64,000 nucleotides of DNA from Chitinophaga eiseniae (GCF_900167135.1 NZ_FUWZ01000001.1:1660336-1724335), one strand, 5' to 3'. Shown: positions 42,141 through 51,530, counted from the first letter of the stretch. Translations and numbers: made by a program. The notes: generated by a model from the sequence alone, not told the origin.

Positions 42141-42968
42141 TTACTGGTACACCTTCACCCAGTCCACGATCATCTGCACCGGCAGGTCTTCCGGGTTTAC
42201 CTTGCCTACCCAGTTGCCGCCAAGCTGCTGATCTATCAGGAGATAGAAAGGTTGGTCGTACGGCCATTGTGAAGGGTCTGCGCCTTCTACGCGCGGATAG
42301 GTGAATGTTTCTTTCCCGTTGAGCAGGAACACGATCTTGTCCGGGTACCAGGAGATACCGAAAACATTGAACTCGCCGTTGCGCAGGGCGGCTGTCCCGG
42401 AATGCGGCGGCTTCGTTGTTTGTTTCAGGTCCAGCGTATAGTAGGAGTGGGTAGTCTGGTAAATGATGCTGTCATAGTTCAGGTGTTCCATAATGTCGAT
42501 CTCTCCGTTGCGGGGGTAGGCGCCGTATTTATTGTTTTCTGCCAGCATCCAGATAGCGGGCCAGGCGCCTTGTGCGCATTCCAGTTTGGCGCGGATTTCT
42601 ATCTTCCCGTACTGAAAAGCGAATTTTCCTTTGCTGTAGATACCGCCGGTAAGGAAAGGCCTGGGGTCTTTAGCAGTATCGGGGGTGTTGATACCGCGGA
42701 GATACAGTTTCCCGTCTTTCAGGTCGTAGCAGCGGTCGTCGCTGGTCATGTGTTTGCCCCAGTCGGCGTTATTGCGGGGGATACGTGTCCATTTGCTGGT
42801 GTCCAGCGTAGAGCCGTTGAAGTTATCCTCCCATATCAGCTTCCAGGACTGTTGGGAACGGCCGTCCGGCTGGATGTAAAGATGTTGTTGCACACCTGTG
42901 GCGGGCCGGGTGGTGGTGCACGCCGACAACCCAGCCAGCAGTGCGGGAAACAAAAGCAGATATTTCAT
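42141..42968 (-). CDS. Glycoside hydrolase family 16 lipoprotein (beta-glucanase type)
   Basis: 275 residues, lipobox LSAC (Cys17). The GH16 active site is in NGEIDIMEHLNYDS: E-I-D-I-M-E gives nucleophile and acid/base Glu residues. Other typical parts are WKLIWEDNFNGSTLDTSKW near the start, GGIYSKGKFAFQYGKIEIRAK, GAWPAIWMLAEN and the final MIVDWVKVYQ. Family members cut beta-1,3 or mixed-linkage beta-glucans, agar or carrageenan; this form most resembles laminarinases. It is divergent from a GH30 gene 133 bp away, supporting a joint action on beta-glucans such as fungal cell walls (inference). Confidence 0.93.
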   Translation of the reverse strand: MKYLLLFPALLAGLSACTTTRPATGVQQHLYIQPDGRSQQSWKLIWEDNFNGSTLDTSKWTRIPRNNADWGKHMTSDDRCYDLKDGKLYLRGINTPDTAKDPRPFLTGGIYSKGKFAFQYGKIEIRAKLECAQGAWPAIWMLAENNKYGAYPRNGEIDIMEHLNYDSIIYQTTHSYYTLDLKQTTKPPHSGTAALRNGEFNVFGISWYPDKIVFLLNGKETFTYPRVEGADPSQWPYDQPFYLLIDQQLGGNWVGKVNPEDLPVQMIVDWVKVYQ

Positions 42969-43101
42969 GGTTCACATTTGACGGGGCATTAAATTTTTGT
43001 TACGCGTCCCCGGTTTTTGTAAAAGTATAGTTTTTGTTAACCAAATAATCAGTAAATTATCCTCATTACCCTATTACCATAAAACCCAAATCCTCGTAAC
43101 A

Positions 43102-44616
43102 ATGAAAAAAAATCTGCCAGGCATTTCCCTGTCCTTACTGGCCATGGTATTGGCCTCCGCGTGTACCAAAAACATGCGGGACGATCTGCAAAGCACTGCC
43201 AACGGTAAACTGTCCAACGGCGTTGTGGCTGCCGCACTGGCCACAGACACCGCCAACATCACCCTGAACTGGGGCACTACCTACCAGCGCATAGAAGGCT
43301 TCGGCGCTTTTGCCGGCCGCGCCACTCCCTTTTTTGAATCGCCCAAACGGGACAGCATCATGAAACAACTCTGGGGCGCCGATGGGCTGCAGCTCAACAT
43401 CGTCCGCGGTGAAGTGATGTATCATTATCCTTTCGACAAAACTACCGGCACGGTAACGATCCAGCCTGCCGGTACCAGCATCGACATGGATGTGACCAGC
43501 GCTGCTTACCAGGCGCTCAACAGTAACCAGAAAGCGCAGCTGGCGCAACTATGGATACTAAAGAAACTGAAAGAACGTCACCAGGTGCCCATCATGGTGG
43601 CCAGCACCTGGACACCGCCGCTGTACATGAAGACCAACACCTCCCAGGAGAGCGCCAAAAACTTCAACGGTCTTAATTACAACTGCTGCTCTACAGACTT
43701 CGCCAACTACGTTGCCGGTTTCACCAAAGCCTATCAAAACGAAGGTATTAACTTCTACGCGGTATCGCCGAGCAATGAGCCGGAAAACGTGTTCTCCGAC
43801 TGGGCCGCTTCTTACTGGACAGCTTCCCACCTGGGACAATTTATCTCCAACAATCTCCGTCCGGCATTAAACGCCAAAGGACTTAATTCCGTGAAAATCA
43901 TTTCTTCTGAAAACGCTGCCTGGGGTACGGCCAACAGCTTCCTGTCCGGCATGGACAAAAGCAATGTCGACATCCTCGCGGGCCACGGCTACGTGGAAAT
44001 CGGTGACCTGATCCTCGGCAAACGGGGGCTGAACCAGGACCCTAAAACCTGGAACTATGCCACCGGCAACCGCCCTACCTGGATGACAGAAGCTTCCGAC
44101 GACAGCGGCGTGTATGATAACACCATGACCGGTGGTTTAAAACTTGCTGTCAACATGCACAAGTTCCTCGCGGAATGTAACGTGAACGCCTATGTGTACT
44201 GGCTAGGTATGCTGGCCATCCGTAACAATGAATCGCTGATCTGCACCAACGGCGACGGCTCTCTCGACTATCCCAAAACGTACGATGTAATGGGACAATA
44301 CTCCCGGTTTGTGCATGCGGGCTATTACCGTTTTAATTCCGCACTGGCCAACAACACTACCCTGAAAGTATCTGCCTGGAAGGATCCTGCCACTGGCAAA
44401 TTCAGCGTGGTGATCGTTAATCCTGGCGGCGCTGAAACCCGCACCCGGTTGAAGCTCTCCGGCTTCGCCAGCAGCCAGGTCACGTCCTATCTGACCGCTG
44501 ATAATACCACTGCGCACTGGCAGCAAAGCGCTCCACTGGCGCCGCAGGCAGATGGCAGCTTCGTAGTGGTAGTACCGCCCACCAGCGTAATTACCTTTAC
44601 AGGAATAGCACAATAA
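43102..44616 (+). CDS. Glycoside hydrolase family 30 lipoprotein
   Basis: 504 residues from the ATG at 43102, giving a signal peptide with lipobox ASAC (Cys21); the frame extends upstream to 42997 but only through leader DNA. Family 30 features: QRIEGFGAFAG, VASTWTPPLYMKTN, acid/base Glu in YAVSPSNEPEN and nucleophile Glu in PTWMTEASDDSG, then a beta-sandwich C-terminal domain (residues 400-504). GH30 enzymes include beta-1,6-glucanases, xylanases and glucosylceramidases. The GH16 neighbour makes beta-1,6-glucanase plausible; not proven. Confidence 0.92.
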   Translation: MKKNLPGISLSLLAMVLASACTKNMRDDLQSTANGKLSNGVVAAALATDTANITLNWGTTYQRIEGFGAFAGRATPFFESPKRDSIMKQLWGADGLQLNIVRGEVMYHYPFDKTTGTVTIQPAGTSIDMDVTSAAYQALNSNQKAQLAQLWILKKLKERHQVPIMVASTWTPPLYMKTNTSQESAKNFNGLNYNCCSTDFANYVAGFTKAYQNEGINFYAVSPSNEPENVFSDWAASYWTASHLGQFISNNLRPALNAKGLNSVKIISSENAAWGTANSFLSGMDKSNVDILAGHGYVEIGDLILGKRGLNQDPKTWNYATGNRPTWMTEASDDSGVYDNTMTGGLKLAVNMHKFLAECNVNAYVYWLGMLAIRNNESLICTNGDGSLDYPKTYDVMGQYSRFVHAGYYRFNSALANNTTLKVSAWKDPATGKFSVVIVNPGGAETRTRLKLSGFASSQVTSYLTADNTTAHWQQSAPLAPQADGSFVVVVPPTSVITFTGIAQ

Positions 44617-44628
44617 AAGGTGAACAAA

Positions 44629-44654
44629 ATCCCGGGATATAACGTCCCGGGATT
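44629..44654 (+). terminator. Hairpin after the GH30 gene
   Basis: AATCCCGGGA (44629-44638) pairs perfectly with TCCCGGGATT (44645-44654). The run behind it is ATGTTA, so it lacks a good T-tract, but position 12 bases past the stop supports termination. Confidence 0.65.
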
Positions 44655-45022
44655 ATGTTAATATCTGCCCATAAGTCATCAATTTCAGGGCACCCTGTTA
44701 TCCCATACTCTATTAAATTCGTGAAGTTGTAGTATGTTAGAGCACAAATCTATGAACCTGTGATATCAACCAAGTAAGAATCAAAATTGCTCTTGTTTTG
44801 CCTATGCCCGGCTCTCACCGGTATTGCCGGGTTGCGCTATCCTGATTGGCCATTATGAACCCATAAAAAACCACTGTATGAAATAGAATTCTTCCCTCTT
44901 CAGCGACACTTTGTGTCTGCCCTTATCCTGCTGCCTTGCGCGGCTATTACTACTATTACACATGCTGCCGTAGCACGCTGCTACGGATAGTATTCCTGTG
45001 TCCACCTCTTTAAACCAATTAT
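44655..45022. other. Intergenic region with two further hairpins
   Basis: No gene is supported in these 368 bases. CCCGGC (44807-44812) can pair with GCCGGG (44826-44831). Further on CCGTAGCA (44968-44975) pairs perfectly with TGCTACGG (44979-44986) around a 3-base loop, only 36 bases upstream of the metalloprotease start. The latter could be an operator or a leader structure of that gene. Confidence 0.45.
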
Positions 45023-48000
45023 ATGTCACCTTTATCACGAAAGATAATAACGCTATTGTTATGTCTGTCGGCGAGCCATTGGACCATTGCACAGCAGAAG
45101 TCCCCGTTGCCGCCGCTTCCCGATCATTGTTCCTCTTCCAAAGCGATGGAGGACCTGTATAAAAAAAATCCCGCTTCCCGGCAGGCCGCTATCCGCCAGG
45201 AAGCGCAGATCAAAAAGATCATTGCCAGTATGCGTCAGCAAAGAGCTGCACTGGCAGGCCCTGTACAGTATACCATTCCGGTAGTATTTCACGTCAACGA
45301 CCCGGTGAATCCCTATAAGGTAACGTTGGAACAGGTCCGCTCTGCGATCGACATCCTCAACCAGGATTATAACCTGCTGAATGCAGATTATTCCACGATC
45401 GATCCGCGTTTTATCGGTAATGCCGCCAACCTGCACATCACTTTCCGCTTAGCGGATATTGACCCGCAGGGAAATCCCACCAACGGCGTCACCTACCATT
45501 ACAATGATCTGGACGGCCGCGCGCCGGACGGCACCGGTTCAGCCGTGAAAAGCGTCTCCTACTGGCCGGGCAACAAGTACCTCAACATCTGGATTGTGAG
45601 CGAAGTAGAGCAGAAAGGCGTGTACAACAATTCCGGATGGTCTTACCTGCCGGACGACTGGGTGGCCAACAACCACCTGGACGGTATCGTTTACAACTGG
45701 CGTTACCTGGGCGCTCCCGGCGTGGGCAGCTCAGAAAATGGCCAGGTCCACATGAAAAGAGTGCTGACCCACGAAGTAGGGCACTTCCTTAATCTGCAGC
45801 ATACCTTTCAAAACGGATGTACGGCCCCCGGCGATGAGGTGGACGATACCCCGCCTACACAGTCCAACTTCGGTGGCTGCAACGTCAACGCCAACTGGTG
45901 CGGTGCGGTGGCCAACGTAGAGAACTATATGGACTACTCTAACTGCGCCAAAATGTTTACCACCGGACAGCGTGACCGTATGCTGGCAGCGCTCAACAGT
46001 AATGTGGCGCAGCGCAGTAACCTGTGGAGCGCTACTAACCTGGCCGCTACCTTGTTGCCCGACAGCGTTAAACGGCTGGTGCCCAACTTCACCCTCTTCA
46101 ATGAAAGTGACGTTAATAATGGCGTAGTTACGGGAACGGATACACTGAAACTTGTGGGAGGTGCACAGTTTGCCGTGAGCAGCGGTACACTCACTGCCGG
46201 CACGCATTTTACCGTCCAGAATGTTCCTGCCGGCCTGACGGCGCAGCTACAGGTGGTGAACAATAAAACAGCCGTCCTGACCTTCACCGGTACAGCAAGC
46301 CAGCATACAGCGGCCAATAATGCTGACAGCGTAAAAGTTACTTTCCTGAACGCGGCTGTGCAGGGCGGAACAGGCTCCCTGTACCGCAACTATCTCGTGT
46401 TTGCTATCCACTTCATCGATCCGTATAAAATCATTTATACAGATATCAGCGATGTGGTGATCAACAGCGGTAATCCCTGGCTGTTCATCCGCTTCGGCGC
46501 CGGCGACGCGGAATACGGCGGCTGGTTTGATAATAACAAGCTCCGTTTCGAAACCTATGAAAAAGCGGCGGTCAGTGAAGGCGCTACCCGCAACATCACG
46601 CCGCTGGCGGCCAATACCAATATCAGCGATACGTCCAACTTCGTGGCAGGTGGTGCATATCCCAACGAACACGATATTTACAGTACCGCCTATACGAAGT
46701 GGGCCGGTAAAACGGCATACATCGGCCTGAAGTTCACGCTGAACGGCAAACCGCGTTACGGCTGGATGCGTATCAGCGTATCTGCTGACGGTACTAACTT
46801 CACCATCAGGGACTACGCCTGGAACCAGCAACCCAACGGCAGCATCCGGACCGGCGATGCCGGCAAAGCCACCCTGTCGTGGTCCAGAACAACTTTCCGG
46901 GAACCGCTGGTCAACGACGGCGCCATGCCCGATACCGCTGAAGTTGGCGTGCTGGGTAATACATTTGCCATCAGCTCGGGCAACTTCACCGCCAATACCC
47001 ATTATACCGTCAGCAACCTGCCGGCCGGCCTGACCGCAAAACTCACTGCGGTGAATAATACAACCGCACGTTTGACCTTCACCGGCAAAGCCACCAGCCA
47101 TACTGCTGCCAACAGCACCGCTGCCACGCTTACCTTCCTGCCGGCGGCGTTCAGCAATGCGCAGACGCCGGACAGCAGCCAGAAACAGCTGAACTTCAAT
47201 TTCCGCGATCCATACCAGATCAAATACGTGGACGTGGATGACGCCACCTATACCATCAACGCTACCAACAACTGGTTCTATTTCCTCGTGGATAACAACG
47301 AAGATGCGGCCTACGGCCTGTGGTCCGACAGCGGTAAACTGCGGCTGGAGACCTATAAGAAACCGATGGTGTCTGAGGGTACTACCAGGAACATCTCTAT
47401 GCTGGCTGCCAATACCGTGATCAGCGGTAGCTCCAACTTTGTGGCAGGCGGAGATTATCCGAATGAACACGATGTCACGACGGCCTCGTACACCGTATGG
47501 AAAGGCCAGACAGCCTATGCCGGGTTTACTTTCTCCTCCGGCGGCGAAAACTTCTATGGCTGGTTCCGTTTCAAAGTCAATGCTAACGGTAGCAGCTATA
47601 CGCTGATGGACTATGCTTACAACACGATGCCGAATGGCAGTATCAAGGCCGGGCAAAGTTCCTCCACTCCGCCGCAGGATACCGGTTTCAAGGTGACGGA
47701 CTATTGCACCGCCAGCACCGCGTTGAATTACAACTCCATCACCCGCGTACGCTTCGCCAATGTGGACAACAGTTCACAGTGGGACGGCTACAAAGACTTC
47801 ACCGCACTCACGGCCAACGTGACCGCCGGTCAGTCTTATCAGCTGCAGGTCAATCTCGGCGTGGAATACTGGCCGGATATCTCCGTGGCGGTATGGATAG
47901 ACTGGAACGGTGACAAACAGCTGAACGATACAACGGAAAAAGTATACGTGAAACGTGGCAGCGGTCCGTTTAGTCAAACCATTACGGTGCCCGCCAATGC

Positions 48001-48397
48001 GAAAAACGGGGAGACGCTGATGCGGGTGCGCATGGGCTATGGCAGCAATGTGAAACCTTGTGGTGTGGATAACTACCAGGGAGAAGTAGAGGACTACCGG
48101 ATCAAAGTAACCGGAGGTTCCGCCCTGATGACGAAAGCAATGGTGGAGAAACCGGTGCTTACCGCCACCAGTCCGTTTAACGACCGTATACAGCTGTATT
48201 TCCAATCCAGCTATCACGGGCCGGTGATCGTGCGGTTATATGGCCTGGATGGTCATATCGTGAAAGAGCAGCGTGAGCAGGTGATCAAAGGCATGAACAG
48301 AATACAGGTAAACAGTCTGTCCACCTTGCCATCTGGTATCTACGTGGTAGATATCTCTCATGGCTTTGAACGCATCAGCGTAAAAGTGGTGAAGTAG
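45023..48397 (+). CDS. Secreted M43-family metalloprotease with GEVED domain and C-terminal sorting domain
   Basis: 1,124 residues. Signal peptide to residue 23 (WTIAQ). M43 (pappalysin/cytophagalysin) domain at about 80-340 with HEVGHFLNLQH starting at His250 and the Met-turn NYMDYSNCAKMFT. Two tandem modules of about 260 residues follow (about 350-615 and 620-885), each with a strand-rich part (SSGTLTAGTHFTV; SSGNFTANTHYTV) and a part with SEGATRNITPLAANT or SEGTTRNISMLAANT. Then a GEVED domain (about 895-1030, DWNGDKQLN ... GEVEDYRI) and a C-terminal domain (about 1050-1124, VRLYGLDGHIVKEQ ... LPSGIYVVDI) like type IX secretion signals. Probably a cell-surface or released protease. Terminator follows. 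Confidence 0.92.
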   Translation: MSPLSRKIITLLLCLSASHWTIAQQKSPLPPLPDHCSSSKAMEDLYKKNPASRQAAIRQEAQIKKIIASMRQQRAALAGPVQYTIPVVFHVNDPVNPYKVTLEQVRSAIDILNQDYNLLNADYSTIDPRFIGNAANLHITFRLADIDPQGNPTNGVTYHYNDLDGRAPDGTGSAVKSVSYWPGNKYLNIWIVSEVEQKGVYNNSGWSYLPDDWVANNHLDGIVYNWRYLGAPGVGSSENGQVHMKRVLTHEVGHFLNLQHTFQNGCTAPGDEVDDTPPTQSNFGGCNVNANWCGAVANVENYMDYSNCAKMFTTGQRDRMLAALNSNVAQRSNLWSATNLAATLLPDSVKRLVPNFTLFNESDVNNGVVTGTDTLKLVGGAQFAVSSGTLTAGTHFTVQNVPAGLTAQLQVVNNKTAVLTFTGTASQHTAANNADSVKVTFLNAAVQGGTGSLYRNYLVFAIHFIDPYKIIYTDISDVVINSGNPWLFIRFGAGDAEYGGWFDNNKLRFETYEKAAVSEGATRNITPLAANTNISDTSNFVAGGAYPNEHDIYSTAYTKWAGKTAYIGLKFTLNGKPRYGWMRISVSADGTNFTIRDYAWNQQPNGSIRTGDAGKATLSWSRTTFREPLVNDGAMPDTAEVGVLGNTFAISSGNFTANTHYTVSNLPAGLTAKLTAVNNTTARLTFTGKATSHTAANSTAATLTFLPAAFSNAQTPDSSQKQLNFNFRDPYQIKYVDVDDATYTINATNNWFYFLVDNNEDAAYGLWSDSGKLRLETYKKPMVSEGTTRNISMLAANTVISGSSNFVAGGDYPNEHDVTTASYTVWKGQTAYAGFTFSSGGENFYGWFRFKVNANGSSYTLMDYAYNTMPNGSIKAGQSSSTPPQDTGFKVTDYCTASTALNYNSITRVRFANVDNSSQWDGYKDFTALTANVTAGQSYQLQVNLGVEYWPDISVAVWIDWNGDKQLNDTTEKVYVKRGSGPFSQTITVPANAKNGETLMRVRMGYGSNVKPCGVDNYQGEVEDYRIKVTGGSALMTKAMVEKPVLTATSPFNDRIQLYFQSSYHGPVIVRLYGLDGHIVKEQREQVIKGMNRIQVNSLSTLPSGIYVVDISHGFERISVKVVK

Positions 48398-48421
48398 TTC
48401 CTGACTGGCCAACCAATACCG

Positions 48422-48453
48422 GGCGTCTCATCTCTGGATGAGGCGCCTTTTTT
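48422..48453. terminator. Terminator between convergent genes
   Basis: GGCGTCTCATC (48422-48432) pairs with GATGAGGCGCC (48437-48447), with one G-T pair, and is followed by six T on the plus strand. It serves the metalloprotease gene and abuts the stop of the minus-strand phosphatase gene. Confidence 0.9.
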
Positions 48454-49039
48454 ATGAGGCGGATTCGAGGTGTTCCACGCAGTTGAACAGCGGGCATTCC
48501 CATTTGCCTTCTGTCAGTTCCAGGTGGGTAATGGAAGTATTTTTCATGGGTGGCGGCGGTGGCAGGTGGGGCAGGAGGTGCGCCAGCATCTGGCGGATAA
48601 AGCTGCCATGGGTAACGATCAGGATCTGTTTGCCTTTTTCGGCGGCTACAAGTTCATCGAGGAAAGACATGCCTCTTGCGAGTACAGACGCATTAGGTTC
48701 CATACCGAGGTCCTGCAGTTTCCAGTCAGGCCCCCATTTCTCGAGGCGTTCCGTTTCGGTGGTGCCTTCTATCAGCCCGCCGCCGGCTTCCCCGATGCGC
48801 TGGTCCTGCCAGATGGTGTCGATGCCCAGTTGTTCGGCGATAATAGCCGCTGTCTGCCGGGCGCGGATCAGGTGGCTGGAGCAGACGATGTCCCATGGCT
48901 GGCCGGCGAGGCGTAATCCCAGTTTACGGGCCTGTTCCAGACCTTCCTCATCGAGGGGAATATCGGAATAGCCCTGCAGGCGGCCTGCTTTGTTCCAGGA
49001 AGTACTACCATGACGAATAATTGCAATACGGGTCACCAT
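48452..49039 (-). CDS. Histidine phosphatase family protein (phosphoglycerate-mutase-like)
   Basis: 195 residues from the ATG at 49039 (MVTRIAIIRHGSTSWN); the frame runs to 49150 without support. The catalytic RHG motif is at residues 9-11, followed by GRLQGYSDIPLDEEG, SSHLIRARQTA and the second His in LIVTHGSFIRQML. Such enzymes dephosphorylate sugar phosphates or nucleotides. A -7 element lies just upstream at 49066-49073. Confidence 0.93.
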   Translation of the reverse strand: MVTRIAIIRHGSTSWNKAGRLQGYSDIPLDEEGLEQARKLGLRLAGQPWDIVCSSHLIRARQTAAIIAEQLGIDTIWQDQRIGEAGGGLIEGTTETERLEKWGPDWKLQDLGMEPNASVLARGMSFLDELVAAEKGKQILIVTHGSFIRQMLAHLLPHLPPPPPMKNTSITHLELTEGKWECPLFNCVEHLESAS

Positions 49040-49065
49040 AAATGTCTGCTCTTTTTTTCGGGTAG

Positions 49066-49073
49066 CAAAGATA
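49066..49073 (-). promoter_or_regulatory. -7 element of the histidine phosphatase gene
   Basis: TATCTTTG on the minus strand (complement of CAAAGATA), an exact TAnnTTTG, 27 bases before the ATG. No TTTG is found at 19 bp spacing. Confidence 0.5.
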
Positions 49074-49140
49074 AATAACCGCAGCCGTAAATTCAGGTTA
49101 ATTAGACGAAAAGCGCAGGGATATTCCATATTTTTGCCAT

Positions 49141-49314
49141 ATGGAATCAATGATCATACCCGCAGAGAACAGCCCAAGGCCCGAGCAGACAGAAACACAG
49201 CCGATAGAGCCGGTAATTATTCACGATGGCTCCGGTGGTGCTTTTGAGGGCACGGAAACCGTATCAGAAGAGCGGGAGGAAGGACCGGAGCGGGAGAAGC
49301 CCCGGCCTTATTAA
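49141..49314 (+). CDS. Small acidic hypothetical protein
   Basis: 57 codons, uninterrupted from ATG 49141 to TAA 49314. Glu, Pro and Gly dominate (EEREEGPEREKPRP at the end), giving a strongly acidic, probably unfolded product. A TATTTTTG -7-like element (49129-49136) is so close that the next ATG at 49150 may be the true start. It ends 4 bp before the convergent epimerase-like gene. No homologue is recognised. Confidence 0.45.
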   Translation: MESMIIPAENSPRPEQTETQPIEPVIIHDGSGGAFEGTETVSEEREEGPEREKPRPY

Positions 49315-49318
49315 TACA

Positions 49319-50209
49319 TCAGTACCGATCGTTTTTGATGATCGTAGACAAGAGGTTGTTGTGTACCGGTAGCCAGCCCAGGTTATGCGCGGCCACTGAA
49401 GAAACGATGCTGTTGGACCCCAGTCCGAAATGCGCACCTTCCATGCCCCAGCGGTGTATAGCCTCTTCTATGGTGATGGAAGCGGTTTTTCCGCCGAACC
49501 CCAGCGATTTGCTGATCGCCACGGCGATCTCTTTCAACGAAAGGATACCATTCTCTGCGTAGTAGAAACTGCCGGAGGGCGCCTGTTCCAGCACCAGCAG
49601 GTACAGGTTGGCCAGGTCTTCGATGTGCACGTTGGACCAGCGGTTTTCGCCCGCGCCGATATATAGGCCGTGACCAGCTTCCCGGGCGGCTTCCGTCAGC
49701 ATCGGTACTTGTACGGAGTCCTTCTTGATGCCGGTGCCTGTTCCGTATATCATAGTAGGACATATCACGCTGTAATGACCTTCGGCTGCCAGCACGGCCC
49801 TGTCTATCGCTACGCGCGCCGCTTTTTCCAGCCGCGGATTTTTCGGAATAAACGTATACGGCTCGATGGCCGCGTAGGCGCCCCGCCCCTTATCACCGGC
49901 GATGCTGGAGCCGGAAGTATGGATGAACTTTTTATCGCTGCCTGCCAGCGCCTCGAGGATAGTAGCCACCACATAAGGGTTGTCTGCCGACGCGGTGTTG
50001 ATCACGGCATCAGCGGCAGCGGCCTCTCTGGCAATGACCGCTTCATCTTCCAGCGAGCCGGCAACAGGCTGGATACCCACAGCTGTCAACGCAGAAAAAT
50101 CTTTTTCATTTCTTACCAATCCATTTACCTGGTAACCAGCTTTTAGCAGTCGTGCCGCCACGGACCCGCCGATATAACCGGTTACGCCCGTCATAAATAC
50201 TGTTTTCAT
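49319..50209 (-). CDS. NAD(P)-dependent epimerase/dehydratase-like protein
   Basis: 296 residues of the extended or atypical SDR (NmrA/SDR_a5) group. Rossmann motif TGVTGYIGG at residues 7-15, then KKFIHTSGSSIAGD, MIYGTGTGI and VHIEDLANLYLLVLE. A classical YxxxK is not obvious, so it may bind NAD(P) without epimerase activity. Stand-alone on the minus strand. Confidence 0.88.
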   Translation of the reverse strand: MKTVFMTGVTGYIGGSVAARLLKAGYQVNGLVRNEKDFSALTAVGIQPVAGSLEDEAVIAREAAAADAVINTASADNPYVVATILEALAGSDKKFIHTSGSSIAGDKGRGAYAAIEPYTFIPKNPRLEKAARVAIDRAVLAAEGHYSVICPTMIYGTGTGIKKDSVQVPMLTEAAREAGHGLYIGAGENRWSNVHIEDLANLYLLVLEQAPSGSFYYAENGILSLKEIAVAISKSLGFGGKTASITIEEAIHRWGMEGAHFGLGSNSIVSSVAAHNLGWLPVHNNLLSTIIKNDRY

Positions 50210-50336
50210 CGGTTGTTTGCTTTAAAAGATAGATGATCAAATATGGTAGAAGCGAGCGTCCGGCAGAATTTTCCTGGCGATATTTTTGTGCGGGATTAAA
50301 TCCTTACTTTTAGTCTAACCAAAAAAAGATTCTGTT

Positions 50337-51410
50337 ATGTTATCCTTGGAAAAAATCAGTGAGTTGCTGGGTAAAGATAGCGATATACTTTTACAACACG
50401 AAAGCAAGACCATCTCCAAAGACCTGCTGCATCTGCCCGGGCCGGACACGATAGACCGCATCTATCAGCCTACCAGCCGTAACCCGCAGGTACTGCGGAG
50501 CCTGGGGCAGTTGTTTAATACCGGCCGGCTGGCACGCACCGGTTATATGTCCGTCCTCCCGGTGGACCAGGGCGTGGAACACAGCGCCGGCGCCTCTTTT
50601 GCTAAGAATCCCGCTTATTTCGATCCGGAAAATATTGTGAAGCTGGCCATTGAAGGCGGTTGTAACGCCGTGGCCTCCACCTTCGGCGTACTGGCGTCGG
50701 TATCGCGCCGTTACGCACACCGCATTCCCTTCATCGTAAAGATCAATCATAACGAACTGCTTACCTATCCCAACAAGGCAGACCAGGTGATGTACGGTAC
50801 CGTGCAGGAAGCCTGGAACCTCGGCGCCGCGGCGGTAGGGGCCACTATCTACTTCGGTTCCGACAACGCCGACCGGCAGCTGGTAGAGGTAGCGCAGGCC
50901 TTTGAACTGGCGCATGAGCTGGGCATGGCCACCATCCTGTGGTGTTATCTCCGCAACGACGCTTTCAAAAAAGATGTAGACTACCACCTGGCGGCTGACC
51001 TCACCGGTCAGGCCAACCACCTCGGTGTAACCATCCAGGCCGATATCATCAAACAGAAACTGCCGGAGGTGAATGGCGGTTACAAAGCCCTTAACACCGG
51101 CGCTTCTTCCTATGGTAAGCTGGACGAACGTATCTATACTGAACTGACTTCCGCCAACCCGATCGATCTTTGCCGCTACCAGGTAGCCAACTGCTACATG
51201 GGGCGTATGGGACTGATCAACTCCGGCGGCGCCTCACAGGGCGATGCCGATATGGCTGATGCCGTAAGAACAGCGGTGATCAACAAAAGAGCCGGCGGGG
51301 TAGGACTGATCTCAGGCCGTAAAGCTTTCCAGCGGCCGATGAAAGACGGCGCCGCATTGCTGAATGCTATTCAGGACGTATACCTGAACCAGGAAGTGAC
51401 GATTGCATAA
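50337..51410 (+). CDS. fbaB: Class I fructose-bisphosphate aldolase (DhnA/FbaB type)
   Basis: 357 residues of the Schiff-base aldolase group first known from E. coli FbaB and archaea. Typical motifs: [44 protein letters not shown] with a Lys in the active barrel, and [15 protein letters not shown] at the C-terminus, the phosphate-binding end. It splits fructose 1,6-bisphosphate into dihydroxyacetone phosphate and glyceraldehyde 3-phosphate, and works in glycolysis and gluconeogenesis. Single gene; directly after the stop lies a fragment of a foreign gene. Confidence 0.93.
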   Translation: MLSLEKISELLGKDSDILLQHESKTISKDLLHLPGPDTIDRIYQPTSRNPQVLRSLGQLFNTGRLARTGYMSVLPVDQGVEHSAGASFAKNPAYFDPENIVKLAIEGGCNAVASTFGVLASVSRRYAHRIPFIVKINHNELLTYPNKADQVMYGTVQEAWNLGAAAVGATIYFGSDNADRQLVEVAQAFELAHELGMATILWCYLRNDAFKKDVDYHLAADLTGQANHLGVTIQADIIKQKLPEVNGGYKALNTGASSYGKLDERIYTELTSANPIDLCRYQVANCYMGRMGLINSGGASQGDADMADAVRTAVINKRAGGVGLISGRKAFQRPMKDGAALLNAIQDVYLNQEVTIA

Positions 51411-51507
51411 CGTAGCGCCGGCTGACCGGGATTACGGCATGCGTGATTTTGCGGTTAAAGATGCCGATGGTAATATACTGGCGTTTGCGACAGAAAGTTG
51501 CGGTTAA
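51411..51507 (+). pseudogene. 3' fragment of a VOC/glyoxalase-family gene
   Basis: In frame from about 51412 to the TAA at 51505-51507 the DNA encodes VAPADRDYGMRDFAVKDADG and then NILAFATESCG. This is the typical last segment of VOC (glyoxalase/bleomycin-resistance) proteins (DRDYGMRDF-x-VKDPDGN). No start codon or upstream domain exists because the aldolase gene directly precedes it. It is a remnant left by deletion of the rest of the gene. Confidence 0.75.
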
Positions 51508-51530
51508 ATGAAGTTCCGGAAACATACACG

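Noticed and set aside
44853..45092. 79-codon minus-strand frame upstream of the M43 gene
   Set aside because: It crosses the start of the real gene and includes two hairpins; no signal or domain.
46247..47656. Minus-strand frame of 469 codons inside the M43 protease gene
   Set aside because: It is antisense to the duplicated modules, has no start signal and no recognisable domain.
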